A DNA stretch of 64,000 nucleotides from Rhodocollybia butyracea (Eukaryota > Basidiomycota > Agaricomycetes > Agaricales > Omphalotaceae): assembly GCA_015501585.1 (NCBI GenBank), contig JADNRY010000071.1, forward strand, positions 186,001 through 250,000, written 5' to 3'. The notes under the pieces are model-generated. The model saw only the letters and a list, made by a program, of their open reading frames with translations, had not been told where the DNA came from and ran no database searches. Shown here one piece after another: positions 24,976 through 35,480 of the stretch. The position numbers and the translations under genes were made by a program. Every line of letters starts with the position of its first letter. Position 1 is the stretch's first letter.

Positions 24976-27531
24976 ATGTTCCATCGAGCAGAGAATTTTA
25001 GTATCACCAACGCAAACTTCAGTAATGTCCAAGGGAATCAATACATCAGTTACCATTTTACACATCAAGGTATACTTTTTTCAAACAGTTTTGCGTTGTT
25101 CAGGAGGCCTATCTCAATCAATAGATTCGCAATCGCCACTTTCTGCAGGAGCACAGTCTAGTTCTAGCATAGTATCTGCAGGTGAATAATACTCTTGATA
25201 TTTTATCACATTAAACGCTGAACTCAGTTGAAAGAACAAGTAGCTCAGGTCCCTCAAATTACAACAAAGGTACTCGAGGGAGATGATCAAGATGCCCTTG
25301 ATAAATTTCAGGATTTATTGGCAAGATACAAGAAGTTAGGCAGGTATAAAGAAGCTCTGGAACTTGAGCAACTTTTACTTGGAATTTCTCAGAAAAAGCA
25401 TGGGGAGGAACATTTGATAACCTTGGCCAGGAAAAGAAGCCTTGCTGTGATTTTGCAGGAGCTGGGAATGTACCATGAAGCATTCGCAGTTGTTGAGCCT
25501 CTACCAGGGATCTGCAGAAGGGCATTTGGAGATGAACATCCTGAAACATTGCATGCAATTCAAGCTTTGGCTGCAATGCTTAGGGATCTTGGAAAGTACA
25601 ATGATGCTTTTGAACTGGAACAGCCACTGCTCAGGATTTCTCAGCAGATGCTGGGAGATGAACATCCAGATACTTTGAGCAGGATGCAGAATCTAGCTGC
25701 AACATTCAGAGAGCTTGGGCAGTTTCATGAAGCTTTGAAACTAGAGCAGCCACTACTTGAAGTATCAAGTATAGTCTTGGGGAATCTGCATCCTGATACT
25801 CTGAGCAGAACTCAAGCTCTTGCTGCAACATTCAGAGAACTTGGAAGATACTCTGATGCTTTGGAACTTGAACGCCCTTTAGTTGAGATTTCTAATAAAT
25901 TGCTGGGTGAGGAACACCCAGAAACCCTAAAAATGGTTGAAGGTCTCAGTGCAACATGGAGGGATCTTTGCGAGTTTGATGATGCATTCAAACTTCTGCA
26001 GCCTCTGGTGGAAAAGTCAAAGAAGGTTCTAGGTGAAAGACATCCCTATACTTTGCGCAGGATTCATGATTTAGCTTCTATATTTTTTGGGCAAAGAAAT
26101 TATAATAAATCTCTGGAGCTTGTGAAGCCTTTGCCTGTGCTATCCAATTCAGTGCTAGGGGCAGAACATCCACAAACTTTGAGAAGAACATTGGGTCTCA
26201 GTGTGGCACTTACGGCACTACAAAGATCTAATGAAGCACTTGCACTCCAGCAAGAGTCGCTTGAGACATCCAAGAGGGTGCTTGGAGTAAAACACCCGGA
26301 TACTATGAAATGGAGTCAACAACTTGCAACAACGTATTCCCGGTTGGACAGACACAATGATGCACTCAAACTTCAACTAATACTGGTTGATCTTTCCATC
26401 GAAGTTCTAGGAGAGGAACATCTCTATACATTGATAAGAAAACAGCAATTATCTTGGATATATGCCAGGCTACAGAAAACTGATGAGGCCCTAAAACTTC
26501 AAACATCAGTTTGTGAAGTATCCAGAAGAGTATTTGGAATAGAGCATCATCATACCTTAATCAGAAGTGAAAACATGGCTGAGTTATTTGTGGAATTGGG
26601 ACAATATAAAGAAGCTTTGGAACTTCAACAATCAATTCTTGAGACATCAAAAAGAGTATTAGGAGTGGAACACCAAGACACCTTGATTATAGTCCATTGG
26701 ATGGCATGGACATATGTGAAGTTGAAAAATTTTGATGAAGCTTCGAAACATGTACAGTGGCTGGTAAAGACATCCAAGAGGTTGGTAGGGGGAGAACATC
26801 ATGATACTTTGATGAGAATTCAGTACGAGGCATGGGTATATGTGGAGTTAGAGAGATATCAAGAAGCTCTAGATCTTCAACAAAAATTGCTTGAAACTTC
26901 TACAAGAGTGTTAGGAACGGAACATCCAGACACCTTGAGCAGAACAAGACACATAGCATGGACATATTTTAGGCAGAAAAAATATGATACGGCTTTGGAT
27001 CTTCAGCAGCGACTGTTTCAGACTTCGAAGAGAGTGTTGGGTACAGATCATCCCCATACTTTGACCAGTATGCAGGAGATTGCTCTTCTTTTCAAGCAGC
27101 TGAAAAGATATGATGAAGCTTTGAAACTTGAGCAGACCCTTGTTGAAATTTCACAGAACTTGATCGGAGCAGAACACCCTATAACTTTGAGCAGAATGCA
27201 CAGCTTGACATTGACACTTATGGGATTGAGTAAATATGATGAAGCAATGGAGGTTGATACATCTTTGCTTGAGATCTCCCAGAGAGTGCTAGGAGAGGAG
27301 CATCAGCTGACTCTGCAGCGGATCCACAATTTGGCTCTGATATATGAGAAGCTTGGGAAATATAAAGAAGCTGTAGACCTTATGAAGCCTCTCCCCAAAA
27401 TCTCAGCCCGAGTTTTGGGACAAGAGCATCCCGACACTTTGCAGCATATTAATGATCTAGCAAGGCTAGGCAGGTTCCATATCAAAGCCGTACATCTTGT
27501 TAAGGGGGTATTTGGGAGGAAAAACAAGTAG
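24976..27531 (+). CDS. Long TPR-repeat protein (kinesin-light-chain/NphP3-type repeats), 814 aa
   Basis: Three exons, 24976-25069, 25125-25171 and 25228-27531, give 814 residues. The large exon alone has no ATG start, and the two small upstream exons supply MFHRAENFSITNANFSNV, a short N-terminal motif common in mushroom signalling proteins. From residue about 60 to the end there are about 17 tandem 42-residue TPR units with the pattern LG.Y.EALEL...LLE.S.RVLG.EHP.TL, as in kinesin light chain and in NLR-type or NB-ARC-TPR proteins of fungi. No NB-ARC, protease or kinase domain is present, so this looks like a stand-alone scaffold or a receptor arm without its core. The AT content (about 56-60%) and lack of introns in the repeat exon differ from the neighbours. 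The first intron could end at 25103, which would make it only 34 bp; I prefer 25124. Confidence 0.82.
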
Positions 27532-28041
27532 GGAAGTGGAATCTCGATGATACCTGCCTAGATTATCTAGGCAGGTCAAGGCAGGTAGAATGCTGAGTTG
27601 ATGCTGAGATAAGTATCTTATATTCAAAGTTATGAATGATACTTACTTACTTGACATACTGAACTTTATTTAAATTTAACTCGAATTTCGTTCGATATAA
27701 AATACGTAGTGTTTTCGGACTCGGAGTGATCCCCCAGCTTGGGTACTGCACACATTTTGAGTGGGGCCGATGATGCGTGGACTCGTGCCAGAACCAGTTA
27801 AGACGTGGGTTGGCGGAAGCCGTAATCCGGCACCGGCCGGCCTTCAAAGCGCGAGAAACACCTGAAAAACCAGCAGGACAGTTGGCTTGAGCCACGCCCT
27901 TTCTCATCGGTCGAAAGTTGCAACAGCAAATTGCCAGTCACAGCATTATGATCGTCAAGGAAGAGTCCGGGATAATAATATGCCAAGCATATAAGGCCCG
28001 TCATAGGTTATTTTTCATGCAACGATTTCCCACGTACTCCT
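27532..28041. other. Intergenic region
   Basis: A short local repeat, CTGCCTAGATT / CTAGGCAGGTC, makes an inverted pair at 27552-27577 (CCTGCCTAGATTATCTAGGCAGG) just after the TPR stop codon, a possible 3' RNA fold. Nothing else is recognised. Confidence 0.4.
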
Positions 28042-28826
28042 ATGTCTCTTTCCCTCATCATCCTCTCTGCAGTCGCACTTGCTGTTCCAACCAATGCTCA
28101 ATTCGGAAATGTCCACCATAATCGTACCAGTAATACTACAAGGATAATTGCGGGGATTATTGTTGGTAAGTTCTCCATTAGTTATCCTTCTTTCATCGAT
28201 TACTCCGTCGTTTTTGCCACATTTTCTCGGTCCAAATGATCTGATTTGTACGAGCAGCTGTCGTCGTCCTCATTATCATTATTTCCATCTTCACCTACCG
28301 TCGAAGACAACAGCGAAGATTCATATCGCCACAAAATATCGCTCTTACAAGGCCACCACCACCGCCAGAATATTGGAGCTCGCCTGGTCCCCAATATGAG
28401 ACACCTTACAACGGATATCCACAAGGATATGCAGGCGCTGGCGGTTACACTCCTCCCACTGGCCCTCCTCCCAAAGACAGCTATGGAGCTGTAAGTTACC
28501 TGCTCCCGCGTCTGCTGCGCTCTATTCATTTGTCTGTCTCATTTAGCCACCTGGACCACCGCCTTCGAATATGGGATATGGAGCGGGAGCCGGATATGCT
28601 GGATACGGCGAGAACTCATATCAAACCGTGAGCAAATCAGTACTCGGCTGACTCCGTCTGTCTGACGCGTTTTATTTAGCCTTTGAATGCTCCAGCAGGC
28701 TTACAATCTCCACCATATGAAGGATATCAACCAGTACGCTTCACCTTGCGGTTCTTACATGGTAATCTAACAGTTCATATTCTATAGCCTCCTGGTCCTC
28801 CTCCTCAAGCTCACTACAAGGCCTGA
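28042..28826 (+). CDS. Small single-pass membrane protein with proline-rich tail, 176 aa
   Basis: Five exons, 28042-28165, 28258-28490, 28547-28627, 28680-28733 and 28788-28826, give 176 residues. A signal peptide (MSLSLIILSAVALAVPTNAQ) is followed by a short N-glycosylation-prone stretch (NRTSNTT), a helix with RIIAGIIVGAVVVLIIIISIF, a basic stop-transfer (YRRRQQRR) and a cytoplasmic tail full of PPPP, PPG and YGG-type motifs ending QAHYKA. The layout (signal peptide, one helix, Pro/Tyr-rich tail) fits a cell-surface adaptor that binds WW or SH3 domains; PPPEY could be a WW ligand. The function is not known. A gene of the same plan, inverted, lies 1 kb away. Confidence 0.8.
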
Positions 28827-29032
28827 AGCCGGCCCAGAACTCTAGTGTGTATCTTATGCCGACATAGTCCCCATCTATCTATGTATTTTACTCTTGCTTC
28901 TGTGCTGGTACTACTCCTCTTTGTGCTTATACTTTGTCTGGACTTTGAATACCTGTATCCGAATAGTGTTTGTCCTTTTAATCGCGTGTATAGATCTTTG
29001 GCCTATAACCCAAAAATGTTCATCATTCGAAG

Positions 29033-29548
29033 TTATTTCATGTAAACAGGAGGTGGAGATCTAGGAACCACGCTCGTGGGCTCCCAGCCCGATTTCAGAT
29101 GCTCCTCTGGGCCAAGTCCAAGTTCCAGATCCACATTTCTCGCACTCTGGTCCTGCTCTCGTCTTTCCAAATCCTTCCGGCTCACTCTCTTTTTCTGGCT
29201 CCGCGGCCAGAAGCAGCAACAGCAACAGCCCCCTCGGCTTTCCCCAGACGTGTCTATGCTTGGAATGGGGTTCAAGCTGTTATGAGACTTGGTCTTCAAG
29301 TCTGACTCGGTCTTCGAGTCTGACTTGGTCTTCGAGTCTGACTTGGTCTTCGAGTCTGACTTGGTCTTCGAGTCTGACTCAGTCTTCGAGTCTGACTCGG
29401 TCTTCGAGTCTGACTCGGTCTTCAAGTCTGACTCGGTCTTCAAGTCTGACTCGGGTGAGGCGAATGTCATTAGTATGATAGCTGAGGAAGCAAAGGATCG
29501 AGTACTGGGGAGATAAGAACGAGTGTCTGAATTTCTGTTGCTGTACAC
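29033..29548 (-). CDS. Possible small protein with KTESDS hexapeptide repeats
   Basis: A 171-codon ATG frame holds about nine copies of a K-T-(E/K)-S-D-(S/L) repeat, then a cluster of five cysteines (GGCCCCCFWPR), a basic-acidic region and a Pro-rich end (SPPPVYMK). The cysteine cluster and PPP end recall the two neighbouring membrane proteins, so this could be the 3' part of a third, diverged member. The frame may also be open only because of the 18-bp repeat, and the plus strand is open there too. No splice partners were found. Confidence 0.35.
   Translation of the reverse strand: MYSNRNSDTRSYLPSTRSFASSAIILMTFASPESDLKTESDLKTESDSKTESDSKTESDSKTKSDSKTKSDSKTKSDSKTESDLKTKSHNSLNPIPSIDTSGESRGGCCCCCFWPRSQKKRVSRKDLERREQDQSARNVDLELGLGPEEHLKSGWEPTSVVPRSPPPVYMK
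29291..29453. repeat. 18-bp minisatellite, about nine units
   Basis: The unit TCTTCGAGTCTGACTCGG repeats head to tail with a few alternating bases (CGA/CAA, TCG/TTG/TCA). Because 18 is a multiple of three, copy-number change would keep any reading frame. Confidence 0.85.
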
Positions 29549-29792
29549 TTACGAACGAGCTTATTGGGGATCAAGTAATGAAATAGTGGGCTGGACACGC
29601 CTAAGTCCTTATAGTCTTTCAAATTTGACACCTTCTACAGCATGCGCAGCCTGTGCGCAGCGGACTCAAATAAATACCCGTTTCTGTCAAACGGTTGAGA
29701 GGCAAGTATTACTTTTTTGTAGAATACGACAGAAAAGACACAGATTACGAAGAGGATAACGTAGGATCTAGTAAATCCATGTAGTTCTCGTT

Positions 29793-30461
29793 CTAGCCCT
29801 AAAACCGAAAAAGGTTAGTGAAATACGTGGCGATGAGAGATCGACCTACAGTAGTATACGCAGCCGGTGGGGGATTCGGCTATGTATGAATCAGCTTAAG
29901 GCAAAAGATGACCTGCGAGGGCTGACGTACCGCAGCATATCCAGCATCATTTTTCCCATAGGGAGGTGGTGGACCCGCATATGTTCCACCCGAAGGATTC
30001 GTATTATTTCCATACTGAGCACCTTGAGCACCTTGAACGGGTTGTTGTTGGTTTCGAGGAACAGTCGCGTTGTGGTGTCTAAACATGCCTCCGCCGCCGA
30101 AGAACGGAGTGGCACGTACTCTACCGAATCTACTGAAGCCGGGTCGAGCTACAACGACAGTGGGACCCATAGTTCGCATGCGGCGTCGTCTCCCTGCCAT
30201 TAAGCAGCAAAACAGGAGAAGAACAAAGAACACCACACATGCTGCACTGAAGATCAGAGTCAATAGGGGTATTAGTCTGAGATACTCACCAACGACAATG
30301 CCTGCCACGACTCGTCCTGCTATCGATGTCCTTCTTCTCTGAGCATTTACGGAGTCGACATTGAAAACCAATAAAAACAAGAAAGCTGATGCTATCGCAG
30401 TAATGAACATGATGGAAAATCGTTGAGAGGTTTCCTCTTTCTTATTTGAACTCCAACCCAT
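29793..30461 (-). CDS. Small single-pass membrane protein with proline-rich tail, 172 aa (relative of the 28042 gene)
   Basis: Four exons on the minus strand, 30461-30290, 30241-29931, 29879-29850 and 29798-29793, give 172 residues. A hydrophobic signal region (FITAIASAFLFLLVFNVDSVNA) is followed by RRRTSIAGRVVAGIVVG, a helix (ACVVFFVLLLFCCLMAG), a basic stop-transfer RRRRMR, then Gly/Pro/Gln-rich sequence with TYAGPPPPYGK and an end PNPPPAAYTTG. The first intron sits at the same place (after AGIxVG, phase 1) as in the 28042 gene, and both place the PPPP motif in the tail, so the two are probably distant paralogues facing each other. The last exon is just GGC plus the stop codon and is the least sure part. 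Confidence 0.72.
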
Positions 30462-30548
30462 TACGCACAGGTGAAGTCAGGAGCAATGGACAGCCACCGA
30501 TCTTGTGACGTGACGTAGCAGAAAACAATACACGAGTATTTAGCTACT

Positions 30549-32102
30549 CTATGCGAAGAATACAGTACCTGTAGATCCACATAAGTAATAAGTAAAGAGA
30601 TAGAAGCGAAGTACTCACTCAAATCCATAGGATGGCCAGTTGAGAGCTGGGGCAGTTGGCTATACCTCTCCTTCTTCAACTGCAAAGATGGAGAATGAGC
30701 AGGTATCTTCATGATCATGGCGGCGACATACCTTAGCACGAACTGAGTAAAACGCGAAATCCAAATGTCAGAGTTGATGGAACTATTCTAGCAATGAAGA
30801 GGCACGTACTTCCATCCAAAAGCTGTAGATATGTAGGCTCCGGGTTTTCTTCTAAGTGAAGGTGAGGCAGGACTCGACATCGAAAACAACACAAACGTAC
30901 TAAGTGTGGCCATAAGTGCCCAACTGAGAGCTCCTGTCGGCACCCCATCTTCTGAAGCATCTGCAGACGTCTGTGTATCCTTACATCCTGAGATAAGGAC
31001 CTGCGTATCATATAGCGATCAGCAAAGTTGACGCATCTCCGAGAAAGCAGCACGCACAACGTCTGCCAGGCTCTCGTTTCCTTTCTCCGCCTTCTCCGCT
31101 TGCTTTACGTGCGTCTTGAGACCATCCAACCGTTCGAGATCCATCAACGCTCCTTTCCTGCTCCTTTCTACGAATAACTTTTCCGCTGTCTCATGAAATA
31201 TTTCCTTGGTTGCTTCCAGTATATCTTTCACCTCGAACGCCTTTTCTTTGATCTTCCAGGTCTCTTTCTTCTCTACGGCTAGAACACCGCGTCCATGGCG
31301 CATATCCTCTGCCTTTTCAGCATCCTGTTCCGCGAGGAACTGTCCCTCTTTCAATTTACCAGACGCTGCAGCGTACATGAACGGAAGATCAAGCACGGAG
31401 CCCGAGTGACACGAGTCAAAGACAGCTGTGAGACGAACACCCGGAGCAAGTGGAGATACTAAACAAAGATGTAAATCATCGTCGATTATAATATTCCGGC
31501 GAGAGGCAGCGATTTCATGCTGGGAGGCGTGTTTGAGAGGGATAGAGTCAACCGGAAAGATACAATCGTCCTCGAAATCCATTTCATCGCCAGTTCTGTC
31601 TGCTAGCTGGCCGCCATGACCAGAGTAATGGAAAAATAACGAATCATGAGGTTGAGCGTCTTTAACAAGCCATTGCATCCAATATACCTGGTACGATAGA
31701 TCAAAATATACCCATGAATATGAGATTCAACGTACGATATTGGCTTTTGTGGGCTGATACTCCTGTTTGAGCTTTCTATCGTCCTTTAGAACAACGATAT
31801 TTTCATCTGAGAAACCATAGGTTTGAGTGATAAACTGGTACATCCGCGAAGCATCCGAGTGACATCCTTCGAGTGCATCTGTGAGTTAGGATATCAGCAA
31901 GCAATTCGGTATTGAAGCACACAGCGCACGTACTGGCCGTTCCCGAATAATTGATACCGATTACAAGCGCTTTCTTGTTACCTGTACAGTTTGAGCTAAT
32001 CCATTGCTTACGCGTTGTCGTCTTCGTTTCGAGTGTTCTTTCGACAGTGAGAACAGGACCGTCTGCGTTTTCGGGAGCCTTTTCGGTGTGATGAAGATGC
32101 AT
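30549..32102 (-). CDS. Type I metacaspase
   Basis: Eight exons on the minus strand, 32102-31934, 31878-31736, 31687-31058, 31000-30901, 30851-30810, 30742-30732, 30679-30619 and 30568-30549, give 391 residues with all phases closing. The p20 domain has [48 protein letters not shown], the catalytic His in [10 protein letters not shown] and the catalytic Cys in [15 protein letters not shown]. The p10 part has [16 protein letters not shown] and ends [16 protein letters not shown]. It is a Ca-dependent Arg/Lys-specific cysteine protease involved in stress, ageing and protein quality control in fungi. A charged helical insert of about 120 residues lies between the Cys loop and the p10 part. The prodomain is short (about 45 residues) and lacks the long Pro/Gln region of yeast Mca1. 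The exon 6 of 11 bases is unusually small. Confidence 0.92.
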
Positions 32103-32461
32103 TGCTGTTATTGTACAGCATCGTGGAAGCGGCTTTTTTACAACGGAGAACGGAAATCAGCGAAAAGCGTCAACTTGTAATATAAATATTACAACCTTAG
32201 ATCTCGCCTTCTGAAGATCTCAAGAGAGGCGGGCCAACAGTAGGTGATGTTTCTTCAGACATTGTGTTGCGTGTAGACATCGTGGTGGAAGGAAGGAAGG
32301 AAGGATTAAAGTGTAAAGTCAATACGTTAAATATGTAACATGTGTACCGAAATTCTAATTCGCATTCTACTCATAAAATTACAACAGAATATCAAGTGAA
32401 TGAAGGGCATAGATTAGGATATGTACATATGGCGCGAAAATCTCCCTCTCGTCCCCAGCTC
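32103..32461. promoter_or_regulatory. Promoter region of the metacaspase gene and 3' end of the permease gene
   Basis: Both neighbours are on the minus strand. The 359 bases include a GGAAGGAAGGAAGG run at about 32289-32304. No clear TATA box was found. Confidence 0.35.
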
Positions 32462-35021
32462 CTAGACTTTCTTCAATTCTTCACCAGCGGCCTCAATCGA
32501 CGCCGCACTAATCTTCTCAGAGAATGCATCGTCGGGAGTTGGGCCGCCAGGAATACTGCATGAATCGGCGTTTGGGGTAGACAACGGCCGCCAATCTTCA
32601 TCTGGGAACACCCCAGGGAAATCCTGTTTTGCGAGGTAGCCCCTCGTAACTGGCTGTGAAGCGTATTTTGGAGGATAAATGGGTACAGGGAATCTTGGAG
32701 GGAATGTTTCAAGTTAGTGTTAGGACGAAGTTAAGCAGAGCAATTGAGACTTACAAAAGGCAGATAACGTAGTAGACCACGAAAGTGATGCCAATTGAGA
32801 TGAGCCATCCGTTCTGGAACATATGAACTGCGCTTAAATCCACCTATCGGACATTGTCTTTATCATTATCCGACGTTGGACAAGAATCCCTGACTTACCG
32901 CTTTCGCATTATAGCTCCCAATGAGTCCGGGAAAAGGAATAAATGACCCACATATCCACGCTACGATTCCCCTCCAATTAACTCCACGCCGGTACCAATA
33001 AGGTGCATTTGGGTCACTCGTGTATAAGGACGGAATATGAAAGTTGCTTTTCCGAACGAGGAAATAATCAGACCAGATGACAGCAAGGAGGGAACCCATG
33101 AACATATTCTGATATATACAAATATCAGAGCGATGTCGAATCGAAAGAAACAAAAGGAAGCTCACATAGCTCCCCAAGAAAGTCAAAAACTGCTGAGCAT
33201 TCTGCAAAAAATTCCAGGGCGTAATAGCAAGGCCCAGGATGGCACATAGCACCTGTCCACGCCGAATGGTCATCCAACGTGGTGCGAGCCCTGTTATGTC
33301 TGCTGCGAAGGGAATAGAGTTTGCGCTTATCTGTGGCAATTCCAGAAAAGTAAATATGAATTCTTATCGGGTTGATGAGAGACTGACATTGGTTAAAGCA
33401 GTAGCGGCGCTGAATGCAAGTGCCATGAAAAAGCATAGAGTGCGAGCACCGGCATTCCAGTTGTGGTCCAGGACGAGTCCAAGCTGATTGATATAAATCA
33501 TCATAGATAACGAAAGAAAATTAGTCTGTAAAAGAGACGCACCTGGTCCCACAGGTTCCAGGTAACTTCACCCTTAAGGGAAATTAATACATATACACTT
33601 ATCCCTTATCAGTCTGACTCGCCCCATAGACAATCTGAAGCGATCCCGCAGTACAGATAGCCAACTACGAGAGTATGAGAAAATGAGCCGGTACAAGACC
33701 AATAAAAACCTACAAAATAAATCAAACATTTCACGATTAGGTTTGCAAAGGCTTGAGGATAGCTGGCGTCAAAGGGGGTCCGAGCATAACGTGTGATATC
33801 AGGCTGGGAGACAATCATCTACGCTATCATTAAAAAGTGTTCCAGGCCTTGAATGAGCGGAAGACGTACTGGTGAGATGCTGCTCAAGACAGTGTTGATA
33901 CCATCCATCCACGCCCAACCTAATCTTCGGTATGTGGTAAGATTCAATACTTGATAGAAGCGTAAAGTTACATACTGGCTACCAGTAACGCCGGTCTTTC
34001 CTAGCGTCAGCTTGGATATGCCGCCCGCTTGACTTCTGTATAACCAGATGCAAATCAGCAGGGGGCGACAGTTAAACGCGATGTTGAGCCCTACACGGCC
34101 CAGGCACTCATTGCAATTGCACACGGCGGGAGGAGGATAGCTTTCCAAAGGAACACTGTATGTATCGACCGTGGGTGGATGAACATCAGTGGTAAAGTAA
34201 ACGCGTAAAAAATCATAAATCCGCCAAATGCCTGGGAAGTAATGTTTGCGGATATAGGGAAAGGCGGGAGGTCGGTCCACTTGTGTCCGAACATGCATCG
34301 AAGCATTACGCTGACGAGCTGCCCGGCGTAGTAGGACTGGATGCCATAGTCTGTGCCGGAGTTAGTCAGTAACGAGTTTATTTTCGATTGTAGACGTACA
34401 GATGGCGGCTATAAGCGAGCGAAGGAAAACGAAAAAGTAACTGGCGTACATTCCCATCGAAGCTCGAATAGCGACTGGGTATCCAATGTGATATGTAGAT
34501 CCAGGGCGAGCGGCAAACACGATAGCCTATTGTTTCGTGAGCCTATTGAATGATAAAGTAAAAAGCGGCACTAACAATGGAGCTTAAGAGTGCCCCCATG
34601 ACCACCGCACCCATTGCAGTACCAAAGGTGAGGCCAAGGGACAGCAGAGAGGAACCGGTGGACCAGCTAACGGAAAGGCTGAGATTATGTTATCAATGTG
34701 GAAGCAACGAAGGCCCAACTCGTTCGGGTTGAAGGAACTGCCCCACCACAACGAAGCATAGTGGTACCAACGCCAATTTCTCTACATTGTCGACCTCTTT
34801 TAGTACGATATTTCAATCGAATCAAGAAGATATACCTCAGAAGAAGGTGTGGGGTCAAGATCTGGCCGCTCTCTATGAGTATCGAGTAACTGGACATGCA
34901 GTTACTCACCTCTATTGCTCCAAATATGCTGGCCGTCAAACGCATCTGCGCCTGGTGCTTTCACCGCTTTGATTAACGCCTTGCGAGAGCGAAAAATACT
35001 TTTGACGTTCTCTGATACCAT
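32462..35021 (-). CDS. NCS1-family nucleobase permease (uracil/uridine/allantoin type)
   Basis: ATG at 35021 starts MVSENVKSIFRSRKAL; the stop TAG is at 32464-32462. The gene is cut by many short introns (at least twelve). Family markers in order are DAFDGQHIWSNRDLDPTP, RNWRWYHYASLWWGSSFNPN, STGSSLLSLGLTFGTAMGAV, FAARPGSTYHIGYPVAIRASMG, YGIQSYYAGQLVSVMLRCMF, GWAWMDGINTVLSSIS, VSQPDITRYARTPFDA, ALNQCQSL-type region near 33400, WNFLQNAQQFLTFLGSY, IWSDYFLVRKSNFHIPSLY and PYWYRRGVNWRGIVAWICG. These fit yeast FUR4/FUI1/DAL4 proton-driven permeases of the plasma membrane with twelve helices. The C-terminal tail (about 32470-32710) is long, acidic and rich in Pro and Lys. The substrate cannot be fixed from sequence. 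It shares a 459-bp divergent promoter with the M28 peptidase gene. Confidence 0.9.
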
Positions 35022-35480
35022 AGTAGTGCAAGGTAAAAGAAACAATCAGGGGCGAATGAAGAGGTTCCTTTATTCAATGTCATTATTTCCTTAGTCTAGT
35101 AGAGATATCGTGCCGATAAGCACCCAGTGTGAATTAAATCACAGTTGAGAGAAAGGTGCCTCATTTGCACTCGTGGGGGAAGCATTACCGGATTCACAAC
35201 TAGAGAGATCAGTTGAGTCAGAGCATATATGTAATCGTGAGTGCAAGCCTTTACTAAAGATACCACATACAACAGGAGAGGCTTCCTGGAAGCTGGCGGC
35301 TTGAAGCAAATGCGAAAGGGTTGTTAGACTGACAGAGATGGAGGAGGATGGAGGGTGGCTTGGTAACAAAGTTTAGCTGGCTACCCGCCTAGTTTGGAGT
35401 AGTAGCGCTGCAGTACTAGGCTCTGAAACCAGGTCATGTGCTACAGACACGGGCGTCTAACATCATTGACTCTCGCCTCC
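35022..35480. promoter_or_regulatory. Divergent promoter region between permease and M28 peptidase genes
   Basis: The two genes point away from each other, so 459 bases must serve both. No clear TATA box or repeated operator was seen by eye. Confidence 0.45.

Noticed and set aside
29076..29516. Plus-strand frames with VFESDL or SSSLTRS repeats
   Set aside because: They are alternate readings of the 18-bp minisatellite; the minus-strand reading has better flanks, though it is itself unsure.
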